Positions 1 through 13,500 of a DNA stretch of 64,000 nt are shown one piece after another (position 1 is the stretch's first letter; each line of letters opens with the position of its first letter). This DNA comes from Psococerastis gibbosa. Lineage: Eukaryota > Arthropoda > Insecta > Psocodea > Psocidae. Below the pieces are notes generated by a model. The model was not told where the DNA came from, searched no databases, and worked only from the letters and a program-made list of their open reading frames with translations. A program made the position numbers and the translations under genes. The stretch is taken from the NCBI GenBank assembly GCA_963971405.1, contig OZ020491.1, positions 27,861,019 through 27,925,018 of the forward strand, in the 5' to 3' direction.

Positions 1-240
1 GGAAACATGGTAGGACTTCTCCTGGTCACCTCCGAACTAATCGTGTGACTTCACTGTGTTTCCCAAGTGGTTCGGAATCCACTATAATCATGAGGTCCAT
101 TGTCCTATGGGCCCACACCGTGGCCTGGGACTGTGTCCAACCATTCTACTTCTATACATATGGTGAATTGAATAACTTACTCAATGAAATATTGTAAGAT
201 CCACCCTGACCCCTAGGGGTGAGTAATACACAGCAGCAGT
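1..240 (+). repeat. dispersed repeat A, partial
   Basis: Shares CTGGTCACCTCCGA and GTGGTTCGGAATCCACTATAA with copies at 25060, 34590, 37225 and 61985. Possible SINE-like family; no source gene recognised. Confidence 0.6.
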
Positions 241-261
241 GGCGGACTTGACTTGACTTAA

Positions 262-474
262 TTAGGCGCGATCAGCCCAGGGGGACTTTTGACCGCTCTG
301 ACAATTTCCCTCCATCTTTGTCGATGTCCAATCTGCTGCTTCGACGCCAACTCGAAGGAGGTCCTCCTGGAACTGGTCCGCCCATCTTCTCCTAGGTTTT
401 CCTCTTGGTCTTCTTCCGAGGGGGATTGCTTCCCACACGGCCTTTGGGGGTCTGTGGGCCGGCATCCGGTGCAC
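262..474 (-). mobile_element. LINE ORF2 C-terminal remnant
   Basis: The minus-strand frame reads GRRPRGKPRRRWADQFQEDL, the common arginine-rich tail of RTE-like LINE ORF2 proteins. No upstream RT domain is present. Confidence 0.7.
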
Positions 475-492
475 ATGTCCTATCTATTGTAG

Positions 493-2606
493 CCTTTTTG
501 CTCTAAGATCGTCAATGACGCAGTGGCGGAGCGTGGGATAATTGCGAGTACAAACTGTTCTTATGTTCAATTTACGTCTGACCCGCTCCCGCACCCACCT
601 GCTATAAAAGGGCCCTTAGGGTATAGATTGGGTAGATAATTTTTTCCCTGTGTCGAGTTTTTAACCTTGATCTTCCGTTTTTTAGCCGAGTTCCTCACCA
701 ACTGTTCTATGCTGGGCTATAATCATAACAATGACTTTTTTTGTTGTTTCCAGTTCGTTTGGGTACGATGATGGCGAGGAAATTGTCAATTAAAGTCCAA
801 AGCACATCTCCCGTCTCTTAGTCACTGGGGAGAGAAGCTTCATTAAAATTGCAGCTACCATAAGCTAAAAATTGTAAATACCAGTTCCGACCCCCATTTG
901 TAACACACTTAGTTTGGCCATTACGCCTTGTGCCATTTGTATGTTGCCATAATTTTTGTTTCAATTGAAACTCCTCTCTTAAATTTTAAGTTAAATGTTT
1001 AATTTTACTGCCGTGCTTACTGCCGATTTCAAGTTGGTCCCATTTACTAGCGGTTAAGAATCTGAAGATTTACAGTAGTTCTACCACCCTCTTAGGTTTT
1101 AGCTTTCTTCATCTGAAATGAAATCAACTTCAGTTGCTCGGGTGTAATAAATAACACCTAATTCCTCCAGTTCACAAATGAACGGCACCGGCAATCTTCT
1201 ACAACTTTCTGAGCCTTCCTTGTTAGTTAGTTCCTGGGCTCCATTATAGACGCGAAAATGGCCCAAAAGATTCGGCATTGCCATGATTTTTACACTATAT
1301 TTTGAAGATTCTCAAATCATAAATTGGGAAGATTGTGATGCTTGTGTTTATGTGAGGTTACCATGATAGTCCGCTTAATGGGATCAACTTAAGTTAAAAT
1401 TATAGATTCCACGCTTATTTATGTATTATAAAAAAAGTCGCTGGGTTGCTTTACAAACAGTATTGAAGTTTGTATCTTTTAATTTTGAACTTGTTCTCAA
1501 ATGTTTTTTTATTTGTTTTCTTGCGCTTTGTCTCTCAACTGGTTGTCAATATTTTTTTATAATGCCCATAGATTTGTAATTCCTAGATCACTGTTAACGT
1601 AATCCACGCATGTTAACCATGTAAAATCGTCAAAAACGTACTGACTCTGTAGCCTAGTATTGTTTGTTAATTAAAACTATCCTAACATCCTAATTGTTTG
1701 TATGTAAAATACGATATCTGTTGGAAAAAACATTAAACCATTTTTATACGCTACCTGTTAAGTTACCGAGTCTTCTGTTTCGTGCAGGTCAGCACGGTTT
1801 GTCAGTGGTCTAGGCAAAATACTTCTATGGCATTACTTGACGAGGAGCAGCTAGTTTTCCATACGTAAGGACATTGTAAAACCTTGTATAGGTAATTTAG
1901 AACCCTGTTTTATTTTAGTTTAACCATTGCAGACGGAATTGTAAATATTATACATTTCGGCAATATAAACTAATCATGTAGTTTGGGTTTATATTTTCTT
2001 GTAATCATCTCTAAAAACTGTGAACATTTATACTGTACGTGGGGCACTTTGAAACTATTGTAAAAAAATTTAGTCGATACTCGATAGTACCATATCATGC
2101 AAATTCTGACCATATCAGATTTGAAACAAAATTTAATATTTAAAAACTAATTTTGTCAAGTCATAAGTCGCATTAATTAAATTTTGCCTCAGTCATAGTA
2201 AAACTACACTGTGACATACGTTACAACAGAAAGTAAGTAGGTAAGTTGACAGAGACATACTGTGCAGGTGTTGCGCAGTCATTTTACAAATGAGCGAGGC
2301 GAGCTTTCATATTAGTAAGATTACTGCTGTTCGCGTATCACTTGAGCAGTATGCCACAGTCAACTTACTGTGATTTTTCTGCTGTGACGTATGCCGTAAT
2401 TTCGACGGGAAAATTCTCCTATTTATTCCATTAGACCACAGAGAAAAGAAACGACTACGTTATCATGCCCCTAATACAGTTATTTATTGTACCTAGAGTA
2501 CCAGTATTCAGCAGGGCTCTTAAAAGGTGGGTACTCCATTTCCGGCTATTGTGCACATTTGACACATGAGAAAAAGTAAATTGTCTTTATTTTCAAATTG
2601 GGCGAA
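493..2606. other. no identified gene
   Basis: AT-rich. At 522 CAGTGGCGGAGCGTGGG resembles a hAT terminus without a partner. A 61-codon minus-strand frame at 1284-1099 (ending ATEVDFISDEES) looks protein-like but is unassigned. 2215-2400 has weak inverted symmetry (CTGTGACATACG / CTGTGACGTATG). Confidence 0.5.
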
Positions 2607-2825
2607 TGCGGCAATTCCACCGACCTCGTTTTTCATAATGCACGTGACATTGACGTGGTAGCAGACATCATTAATAAGTCTCCATATTATAACTTAATTT
2701 ATAATAGACAAGTTAAGTATATACATTATAGTCTCCTTAAAATATGGCAGAGACTTATTAATGATGTCTGCTACCACGTCAATGTCACGTGCATTGTGAA
2801 AAACGAGGTCGGAGGAATTGCCGCC
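2607..2825. mobile_element. palindromic MITE (family H)
   Basis: Arms starting GCGGCAATTCCACCGACCTCG and their reverse complement, flanked by GAA/GAA. It contains the core ACGTGGTAGCAGACAT on both arms and an AT-rich centre shared with the copies at 54643, 55082, 57108 and 57888. Confidence 0.85.
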
Positions 2826-2828
2826 GAA

Positions 2829-3559
2829 TCGGGCATCTAGACCCACTCTTACAATCAGGAACTTTCTTGAAATCCTACGTGGCAAAATGTCCTCCTCTGA
2901 TTGGCGTAGTACATTCCCATACTTATGCTAATAGAAATCCTGACCCACCAATTGGAGTGTTTGGTCATATTATATGAAAGTGATACGGTGATACATTGAC
3001 GCAATGAAACAGGTGAAAGCATGACTTAATCAAGTATAGATACAAGTCCCGCCCTTAGACTAAGTCAGTAAATTAATCTTTGCAAAATGGCGGAAATGGA
3101 CCGTCTCTCTTGAGAGTCCTAGTATTTAGTCATCGCTGCCCCAATTGTATTGTTTTTGTTGCCCCGGCTTTGTATACAAAGTATTGTGACAATAATTTGG
3201 TACTATTATCGTATAGGGAGAGTACAAGTGTACTAATTTAACAATAGAATTTTGTTATTATTGTTAATTCAATGGCCAGTTTCGCCTATTACACGCTAGA
3301 ATTCCCATTATATTGTTTTATTACACTATAACACAAGTAGTGAAACAAAAGAATCAATAGACTACGGCACATCAGCCCGGAAATAATGTTTTTTAACTCT
3401 ACCTTAAGTTATTTTTCCATCTAGGCCTATAGCTTTTATTCTGGTGTGTAATAGGGTCCAATAACATAGCCTAATCATCTCATTGCCTACCTGTTTGTTA
3501 TAATTAATAAAGGATTTAACATGCTTCCGTATACAAGGGCTATTCATTTTAATCAACCT
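2829..3559. other. no identified gene
   Basis: AT-rich sequence without a recognisable gene, structural RNA or element end. Confidence 0.5.
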
Positions 3560-3735
3560 AGACGTCGACCTCGATGGCAAGGTGGTAGCGTACTAGTACT
3601 TGTGCGAGTCTCTACATGCCATGCTATCGGAGGCGTGTTGTAACTCAACACGGGTACTAACCTACAGAGGCGACTGAAGAGGTCAATTGGATGCATTCAT
3701 TAAATTGTTTGTATGCGATTAACCATTAAAAAAAA
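3560..3735 (+). repeat. dispersed repeat B copy
   Basis: Shares GGCAAGGTGGTAGCG, TTGTGCGAGTCTCTACATGC and TGCATTCATTAAATTGTTTG with the copies below; SINE-like in length. Confidence 0.7.
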
Positions 3736-3829
3736 AGGAAAGAGCTTCTTCAATTTTTTTTCATTATATATATATTTTTTGTGCCAAAATATCACAAGAT
3801 GTTTTCGGAAGGCTGGAGGCACCTCCATC

Positions 3830-3990
3830 CAAGGCCGTGCCCAGGTGGGGGGGGGGGTGGTCCAAGGGGTCCGGACCCCCTCCAAAATAAAAGAGATTTA
3901 CACTGCATAGAATGAACTTTAAATAATAAAATACGTACAAAACAAGACACCCCCGTCCCCCAAACAAACAAAAACCTGGGCACGGCCCTG
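3830..3990. mobile_element. hAT-like MITE
   Basis: Terminal inverted repeat CAAGGCCGTGCCCAGG / CCTGGGCACGGCCCTG with 8-bp target duplication CCTCCATC (3822-3829 and 3991-3998). A poly-G tract lies just inside the left end. Confidence 0.93.
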
Positions 3991-3998
3991 CCTCCATC

Positions 3999-4362
3999 TA
4001 CTAAAGCACAGCACATCTACAAGTACAATCCGTAGAATAAATATTTACAATAGAGGTAGCATCTATCTATTTAAATTACCGTTAACTGCAGTATTTACAT
4101 TTTTACATTTGTGCGGTTTACCCCAGCGCCCCAAGTGGTCAAAATGCGAACAGTGGGACCCAAATAATTTGGAACTCCGATGCAGTGATTTCTTTGAAAC
4201 TAGTCAAAAAGCTCTGAAATTTAATGTTGAGGCTTATTTCGACTGGCGGGGCAAATCGCGACTGGGAGAATCTTCCGTGTGTACCGGTCTCAATTAATTT
4301 GCTTATTGTCAGGTATCATTATTGCTTGTCTTAGGGTATTGTCCTAATGAAGTTGTTCCCTT
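3999..4362. other. 3' flank of the SUR-like gene
   Basis: Should hold the 3'UTR on the minus strand. Nothing else recognised; the short plus-strand frame at 4109-4297 has no support. Confidence 0.4.
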
Positions 4363-4512
4363 TTATATGTTGGTGTTTTCAGCTGCTCGTAACATGGTTG
4401 AAAATAAACCCATCTGTTTGCTAAGTAATTGTTCCGGCGACCCGTCTTCGACGATTCGCCCTCGGTCAACGACCAGTATTCTGTCGCAGTCGGTCAGAGT
4501 GGAAAGCCGGTG
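4363..4512 (-). CDS. Sur: SUR-like gene, last exon
   Basis: The acceptor TTTATTTCTTCTTTAAG precedes [20 protein letters not shown]; with the previous exon this rebuilds the IAHRLST H-loop of NBD2. It ends ..RAAENTNI and TAA. No convincing AATAAA was found on this strand in the first 300 bp downstream. Confidence 0.88.
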   Translation of the reverse strand, partial: HRLSTLTDCDRILVVDRGRIVEDGSPEQLLSKQMGLFSTMLRAAENTNI

Positions 4513-7500
4513 CTTAAAGAAGAAATAAAATGTATCGATATACTGGAGGCTTGAGTTGAACAATATTTACTGTAAAGCGTTTTTAAATATGGTATTAACG
4601 CAATAACGTGCTAGTTCCACTTCAGCCAATCAGCGTCCGCGATCATCACGTGATTACGTACCGTACGAACAATAACAAACATGTGTCCTCCCACATATCG
4701 ACATGACGACATATGACATATTAAATTATTAATAGCGAGATAAGGGGGATAAGGAATTGAGAGAGAATCCGGTTTCTTGCCCTTCTGAAAAGTAATGTCA
4801 AACGGAGATGTCCTAGACCCATTTGAAAATATGCAACTCATTTATGAATTAGAATCAGAATAAATAAAAATGAGCCAAATTGGCCCATGAAATGTTACTT
4901 GGTTTCACTGCGACGTGGTTGATTGGACGAGGAACAAGAAATTAATTATAATTTCGTCAAAATAACCAAGACGCTTAAAAAAAAATATATAAAAAAAAAA
5001 CTGCCTAAACTCACCGCTATTATAATGAGTGTCTTTCCACTGAACGCTTCCTTCGCTGCCACCATTAAAAGCTGCTCCGCTTCCGAGTCCAAGCTGCTGG
5101 TGGCTTCGTCCATAACCAAAATGGCAGCTCTCTGTAGAACAGCTCGGGCCAAGCAGAAGAGCTGTCGCTGACCATTGCTCAGCATTTCTCCCTCTCTAAT
5201 TTCACCATCTACACAATGTAAAAAAAATGATGAGTTGATTTCAATAATAAGTATTCAAAGTACATGTCTGAGCTTGTCCATTGTAGCATGCAGTCGCAGT
5301 GTAGCCTAGATTGCCATCAAGGAGAAGGACTTGTACTACTACTTTCCAAAATCAAAAAGAGCCTGACGCCTGTTGCAATGTAAGCACGTCTAAGCTTTTA
5401 TTCAATATGTTGCACTATTATACGGTGCATATAACACTGACATTAAACTAACTTAGGTTGAAGGCAAAAGGCAATGAAGTGAGCTCATAGACCTGTTCGG
5501 TTAGATAGTTGTGTAGCTGTGCTAACCTGTCTAGCAATACGAATCAAGTCAATAAGAGCATATAAGTAGAGGATTTAGCAGGCACTAGACTTGTCGGGCT
5601 TGTGGTTCAGCGGTTATGACGACGCTCCCGATAGCTTCGAATCCCGCCAAGTCCAGTTTTTTTTCTAAATCTATTAACTTCGGTTATGTCTGAGCTGGTC
5701 TGCTTTGTCTTCCAGTTTGCCCGCAGCCCTAATTCATATGGGAACAATAACAATAATGTACGAGAAATCAATGAGGTCGTTGACTGCCTTACAGATTCAA
5801 TGGACCACTGTTGGTAAGCCTGCGCCCGTAAAAATTCAAGATAATAATAATAAAATATGTCTGTATTGTACTTACCTAGCCCATTAAACATGGTTTCAAC
5901 AGCGCCTCTTAATTTTACGGCATCGAGAGCAGCCCACAATTCTTCATCTGAACATTTAGTCTCTGGATCCAAATTGCCACGTACTGTTCCAGACAATAAC
6001 GATGCCTCCTGAGGCACAACCGCCACTTTGCTCCGTAGAAGAGGCAACGCCACTGCAGCAATATTAACCCCATCTATGGTAATCCTCCCAGTAGACGCCT
6101 CTAACAGACGAAACAGGGAAAGAACAAGGGTTGACTTGCCGCTTCCAGAACGCCCGCAGATCCCCAGCGTCTGTCCAGGTGGTATGCACAAGTTTAAACT
6201 GGTGAAAACAGGTTCCCTTGTTAAACTGTACCTTAGCGTGACTTGTACAAATTTTATAGCGCCTTTTGTCGGCCAGTCTTCTGGAACTTTAATTGGATCC
6301 TTAGCCGCATTTTCTACCGGAAGTCGTAAACATTGGGATATCCTCTCAACAGCGCCCATGTACATCTCGCATTCGGCTAAGAATTTCACAACCCAGTTGA
6401 GATAAATAGGGACTAGAAGGGTGTAATTAATGGCCAAACCAACCAGCGAAGGTGAGGTGAAAGAAGTTGAGAGTAAAGCCGTGACTATGGCAACATAAAC
6501 GATAACTCCGCCAAGACAGTCTAAGACTATTCCCAACCAGCGATTACTGGAGTTGAGGATTAAAAAAGCGTTCGTATGCTGATCAAGCTTGGCTAAGAAT
6601 ACTGAAGTGAATTTTTCTTCAAGACAGTAGGCTCTGATAGTTGAAAGCCCTGTCTGAGTTTCTAAAAAGTGTGACAGAACCGGAGATCTGGATATACTGT
6701 CAAGTCTCTGCAATTCCCTCGAAGATGTCCTGTAAAATCTCTGAACAGCGAAATATAGCAGACATATTGGTACGGCAATGATTAGAAACCATGGTGTTAC
6801 TGCTGCGTTAACTAGTAAAGCTGATAAACAGAGCAGAAGGAATTGAACAAGCCTCTGTATGGCAGGCCCAAGTTTTTTGTCAATGACACCGATGTCTGTG
6901 GAAAATCTGTTCACGAAACGGCCAGCTGGTGTTGTTTCAAACACGGACATTTGGCACTTTGTTATATGGCTTAGAAGATCCTTGTGAAGGACAACCCTTG
7001 CTCTTGCACTTGCCCACTGCCCCACGCCGTGGGACCCCAAAGAAAGAACGACAGCTAATGCAGACAGACAGCTATAGATTAATAAGAAGTGAAAAGTATC
7101 ATGATTTTCGGTTGATTCCGTCCAAGTTGTGAGCCAAGTATCTGTAAGAACTTTTATAGCTTGCCAAGCTAATGTAACACCGAAATATAAAACAGTGAGA
7201 ATGACCCCACAGGATTTAATGTACGTCTCACACACTTTACGAGGTATCCTGCCATATTCCCTCTCTTCGCTTGCATTAGCACTCGCTGAGATTTCACCGT
7301 CTTCAAACTCATCAGGATCGGCTTCGCTGCTAGCGTCACTGAATCCAGACTCTGTGGAGGACAGCCTCTGTAGGGGTTGGTGTTTTTTTGGAGGATTATT
7401 CACAGGTGGCTTGTTTCGTAACAGTCTCCTGAGTAGGGACTGGGAACTACCTCTGCTGTTATCCCTACGAACCATCGGCGTTGAAAATTGCCTTGTCACC

Positions 7501-10500
7501 GGTGTCGTTCTAATTGGTCTCGTTTGTAAGGAATTTGCCCGAGTCATCATAGTCCTACGCTTGGAGTATGATTGTCGCCAGGCAGGGCGCACAACCCCGC
7601 ACTCTTCTGTCTGTAATGGCAGATCATGCGACAAGAAACTCCATTCTGAAAGTGGCGGGTATCGATGCCTCATTGACTTCCTCTTTAGTGGCATTTCAGA
7701 TATTTCTTCCTCCGATTGCCACGAAGGATCCAAAAGTCGTTGCTTTAACTCAAGACCAATAGATGCCACTAATTTCACCAGCTGCCAGCGTTCTCTAGCG
7801 GTTCGCCCTTGAGTTTGATCTTCATCCTCTGATGTATCGATACCATCTTGCCAAGTAGCTTTATCCAAAGTTTCAAGATCGGTGAATTGTCCCTGAACCC
7901 TAACGCAACCGTTCTCCATTACGATAACATTGTGGGAGTGTTTTAAAAGCGCCAAATGATGAACAACTAGCAGCACAGTTCGCTTGTTTCTTCTTACAAG
8001 CCTCTTAATACCGGCTTCAAAAACATGCACTGCCAAAGTGTGATCCAATGACGACAGGGGATCGTCGAGAATTACAAAATTTGCCCGCGAATACAAAGCC
8101 CTCGCAACGCCAATCCTCTGTTTCTGTCCTCCAGACAGCTGTATTCCTTTCTCCCCAATTTCTGTCAAATCTTTCTCCGGAAGAATCTCCAAGTCAGGCC
8201 CAAGCGCACACGCAGCAATGACTTGGGCATATCTGCCAGCTCGAAAAGGTCGGCCGAATGTAATATTATCCCTGACAGTTCCATTTAGTAGCCAAGGAGA
8301 CTGGCTGGCATATGCAACAATCGTATTCCTTCGCCACTGTAAATCTCCTTGAAGAATTTCCATTTCTCCCAATAGGGCAGAGAGAAAGCAAGTTTTGCCA
8401 CAGCCAACTTTACCAATTATCATTGTTAATTTACCTTTAGGAATAGTAACGTTATCAACTTGTAGTGTGAGACCTTTACTATTATTTCCCCACCTAAATA
8501 ACGCTTTATCAATCTTAAGCGCAGTTTCTTCCGAGTCCTCCAATGTTCCTTTAATCCCATCATCATCGTCAACTTCTATTCCCTGGATTTCTTCAGCCTC
8601 CAAACATTTATCCCGAATTTCTGAATTCCACAGCCCTCCAAAATCAGCAATGCTTCCTTCACAGCCAAATTCCTCCTTATGAACACTAAACGGTGATTTC
8701 ACGACTTTTTCTAATTTTGGCATTGATTTTTCAATCTCTGGCTGAGCGAAAAATTCGGCAAGTCTTTTCCCACTTACAACAGCACCAATAAATAATGGCA
8801 CCGTCACCGGAAATATAAATAAAGGCACAGTTAATTGGTTAAATAACGCTAATACGGTAAAAACTTTATCAGGCGTTAATGCCGAGCCATCAATCCACCG
8901 GTGAGTAACAAGAGTAAAAATCACAGCTAAAATTGATGCTATATGAGTGAGAAAAGTCATAGAAGCCCAGTAGGTAGAATCCTTATTCAACTTTGCCTCC
9001 TCTTCTTTCCGAGTTTTATGAATTTTATCAGCAAATACATTTTCCCATGCAAGCATCTTCAGCAACTTCGCGTTGCCAACTAGAGAGCTGACTTGTTGAA
9101 GTCGCACGTCTGTTATATCCGAAAGACTGGTCGCGTTGCTGGACATTGATTTTCCAATAAACAGTTGAAGCGGTATAAGTAAAAAGATGGTGAGAAGGGA
9201 GCCTATTAGTGCGGAAGCTCCCATGTACGAATAGAGGAGGAAAAGTAGTAGGGAGATCTTAAGGGGGATTGCCCAAATATAGTGGCCCACCCAAAATGCA
9301 GACATGATGTTGAAAGTGTCTTCTGAGAGGAGGTGTGCCGTAGTTCCTGTTTCGTCTTTACCTGGCTTAGCCTTTTCATTTTCTTCTTTGAATTTTGAAA
9401 GTTTTAAACTTTTGGTGTAGATTTTTGCCTGAAATCATATTAAATTGAGAGAAAAGTCTCAATAGGTTGAGGGTGGGAGTGACACGGTGCCGTAGCAATC
9501 TCGTGCGTTGGGGACTTTCTGATAACCCCATGTGCGACTGCGGAGCCCTGCAGGACGATCGGCATCTTCTGATCTGTCCAAGGATGAGCTGCCCTATCAC
9601 GCAAGGGGACTTGGACCAGGGAACTGACAAGGCCATCCAGGCCGCAATTTTCTGGCGGAACGTGTCCTGATGGCCCGGACACGTAAACTAACTAACTAAA
9701 TTGAGAGAAAAATTGCCTCTACGCCTTAACGTATAAAATCGATAATCGGCAAAAGCCAAGGACGAGCCTTGGCTGAAGATGAAGAATCCTCGATAGTTTA
9801 AGAACAAAATGAAGAAACCTGGTTCCATTGGCGTAAATAGGGGGGTCCTGGGGGGGGGGGGGGGGGCAAGTATACTTTCACAAAAAATATATTACTCAAA
9901 ATGCTTAAAACCCCAATACTTCAGAGCTTTTTTTCCAAATTTTTCTCCGGGCCCCCCTCAGTGGTAGGCTTATTCGGCTTTATGATATCTCAATTGTACC
10001 GCTTGCAAACATTGGCGTAAATAGGGGGTCCTGCCCCCCCCCCCCTCCCCCGGATTTCTAGTGACAAAGACGTTATGGAGGCGAAAGGCATAGTATCCAC
10101 AAACGAAAGGGAAATTAATTCTTGGTATGCTTATTTCACATGAAAGACACCATGAAAAAAATCAACATATTGACCATGTACTTTCACAAAAATATACATT
10201 ACTCAAAATGCTTAAAACCCCAATGTTTCAGACCTATTTTTTCAAATTTTTTCTTCGGGGGAGACCCCCGGGCCTCCGTCAGCGGAAGGCTTATTCGTCT
10301 GTAAAATCTCAACTGTACAGCTTGCAAAATGCGTAAATCCTCCTTAATTTGGGCCTATTCATCAATTTTTTTTTCTCCGGGGGAGACCCCCGGGCCCGCC
10401 TTTCTCCGGGATAGAATATTCGTAAAACCTCACTTGCCATTGCAATTATCCGAGGGCGGGGGACCCCGGGCTCCCCTTTCTCCAGGGTATAATATGCGTA

Positions 10501-13500
10501 AAAACCTCACTAATTTGGGCCCAAATATATAGATTTCTAGGTTTCAAGGTCTTGGGGTCCTAAAGCCCCCCCCCCCCAGAAATTTTGGGAATTTACGCCA
10601 ATGCCTGGTTCTACTAGGTGGTGTTACGCCCTAGGCATAACACAAGAGCATACGCTCTTCTTGGCCTAGGCTCAGGGCTGAGGACAGACGGCAAACCTCT
10701 GTTGTGTAAATGTGATATCGGTTGTCACGTATGTCCTTAGCCATAATGTATAAATCACGAACCTTGGGTTCGAAGAAGTATAGAGTAGATAGAGTCTAGT
10801 GAGAGTTTGGTGAGTCTAGAGAGAGTCTAGAGAGTGAACCAGGGGCGAGTGAGTACTGATTCACCATGTGAGTTGATACATGGTGCAAGTAGGAGTAAGC
10901 TCCTATGGATGTATGAGTAAGTACGTTATCATGTAGCCCTTATGTAACTAAGTTCCCCCCCCCCCAATTCATTATGTTGTCCCTTGTCCCTTAAGTGCTT
11001 AAGTTGTCCCTAAGTTATTATGTGGTATTAATGTTATGTGTATTAATATAATATAAGGTATTTGGTACCATCCTACAAGCTTATATATAATTCCCCTATC
11101 ATAAGTCCACTCTGAATACTCTAATCTATAGAAGGTCCCAATTAGTGGTATTCGGAGTGTGACAGGTGGCTTGCCGGTTGAAAACGCATGTAGGCTATAT
11201 TCAATATATTACAGTGTTACATGGTAGACCATATAACACTGAGACTAAATTAATTTTAATTTGAAGAGGAGAATTTGAAGAGAACCTCGTTATAACCGAA
11301 ATTAGAGCATTTTGAAAAAACTGGACATGGTGGGATTCGAACCCACGATTTACGTCTATCCGGAGCCTCGTCTTCAGGGGCGCCTAATCGACGTAACGGT
11401 TAGACGATATGGTCCATCCAGCCTTTTCCAGGTTTCTAAGTCCATTCTTTTTCTAAATCCTATAATTTTTGTATGCTGGCTTCTTCTACTTCGGGCTCTA
11501 CAGCTCTTGATGAGTTTTGGCCTGCTCGACAACACTCCTCCAGTTTTATCCAGGTTTTGTACAACGCTCCACAATCTACGGACTACCAACTCGCGAAGGT
11601 CAGTTTCAAGCTCATTCCTACTCAATTTCGGTATGTAGTCTTTTAAATAAATTAATAAATAATGGTTTTTTGTTGGATTAGGTGCTGCACTACCCTAGCG
11701 GAGACATGTATGCCTACAAAAGTTGACTTTAACTTTCCATCAACTCCAGCTACCCACTACCGCTACTTTTATAATATATACAATATTATGTAGGCTACCT
11801 CTGAAGCAGCCAGAAAATTTCGCAAGGGTGTGACTCGAACCAGAACCTTATGGCTTAAAATCAGAGCATCTACCTCTACACTATACTAACCTGTAGCGCA
11901 GCATTCAGCTGAATTGCTTTGACATTCACTAAATGTGTACTGGTTTGTGAACAGATACTTTGAGCAATGGACGCGAACAGCACCACCGCAGACATTGTCC
12001 ATCCATTTCTCCAGAAATGTATCAAAGTAGGAAAAGCTGTTGCAATACGATTGGAATTTACATGAATTTTTTGCTCCGCAATGAAGTCCACAATGATTGA
12101 AATCCCGAGCGGGCCAACTAAACTGAATGAATCACCGAGCAGCTTCCATACCCCACCGGCAACGAAATCGTCTCTTATAAACATCCAGCAACTTTTCCAA
12201 AACGCTAGTGGTTTGCTCTGAAATAAATAAGGATAATTATATAAGTTATAATAGTCTAGGATATAACTATAAAAAAAGAGAACCGTTGAAGTTTGAAAAA
12301 TGGCGGGAAGTGAAAGTTTTCAGAACTGCGACAAATATGTTGATGTTATGATGTTGACATGCTTTCAGTTTTAAATATGGCCGCTGCTTATAATAATTAT
12401 TTTCAAGTGTTTCTTTAAACTTTTTATTTAAATTTAAACATTGGCTTTAAACTAAGCAAGAAATTGGGAAACAACACAATAATAATCTCAGCCTTGTATT
12501 GCCAACAATAGAGTTATCAAATTCAGATAAAAAACTATCAGAAAAGGTCAAAGGTTGAGGAACATTTGCAATTATAAAACTACTTCACTACTACTTGTAA
12601 TCAAGTTGGACAGGCATCATGGACTTAGAAGCGATAATTATTAACTACCGGTGGGTACTAGTATGTTTCGTTTTAATGCCCCTCTCCATATTGCACGATA
12701 TGTACGCGTATGTTCGTAATAAAATAGTGTTTCGCCTAAACAGTGCACCCGGGCAACACGACGCCAAAGTTCGACGTGTACAAGATCAGGTCAAGCAATG
12801 GATGTCTCAAGGTAAGAAGGTGCCAATGTGTACTGCGAGACCCGGATGGCAGACGGTCAGCTTTCGACGAGGTTTGTACAAGGACACCATGTTCAATGTT
12901 GAAATAAATTTAGTGGACATTGTTGAAGTTGATACGAAAAAGATGACAGTTCGTTTAGAACCTTTAGTCACCATGGGACAGTTATCAGCTACCTTAGCAC
13001 CTCTTGGATTCTCAATCCCAGTTCTACCCGAAATCGACGACCTAACAGTTGGAGGGCTCGTCATGGGAACAGGCATTGAATCTTCTTCCCACATCTACGG
13101 ACTATTCCAACATATTTGTGTCTCCTACGAACTGGTATTAAGTGATGGCAGTGTAGTTACATGCTCGAAAACAAGTAACCCGTCGCTTTTCTACGCTATA
13201 CCTTGGTCCTATGGTACGTTAGGGTTTTTAACCGCCGTAGAAGTTCAGTTGGTGCCTATTAAGAAGTACGTTCGGTTGGAGTACCACCCGTTTCACCTTT
13301 TAACGGGGTCCGTCGAGTCTTTTATTGTTGAGTCGCGAAAAAAGAGCAATGCTTTTGTCGAGGGAATTCTTTTTAATAAGAACGATGGTGTCATTATGAC
13401 AGGTACTATGGTAGATAACGCAGAGCCCGGTAAAGTTAACAGCATTGGACGTTGGTATAAACCCTGGTTTTTTGAGCATGTTAGAAGCTTTCTGAATTCA

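Noticed and set aside
2598..2840. Open frames on both strands within the palindromic element
   Set aside because: They are mirror images produced by the inverted repeat; the same peptide ([17 protein letters not shown]) appears on both strands.
7129..7812. 227-codon plus-strand frame
   Set aside because: It is antisense to SUR exon 5; no family similarity, and the minus-strand frame carries all the motifs.
5876..9428. ABCC10 (MRP7) as the identity of the transporter
   Set aside because: MRP7 was considered because of the TMD0 and NBD1 layout, but the exon 4/5 segment, NBD1 core and NBD2 [16 protein letters not shown] region fit SUR better; not formally tested.
9376..9682. Minus-strand frames around the LINE tail
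   Set aside because: The plus-strand frame encodes the recognisable LINE zinc-binding region; the minus frames are shadows, apart from the start of SUR exon 5.
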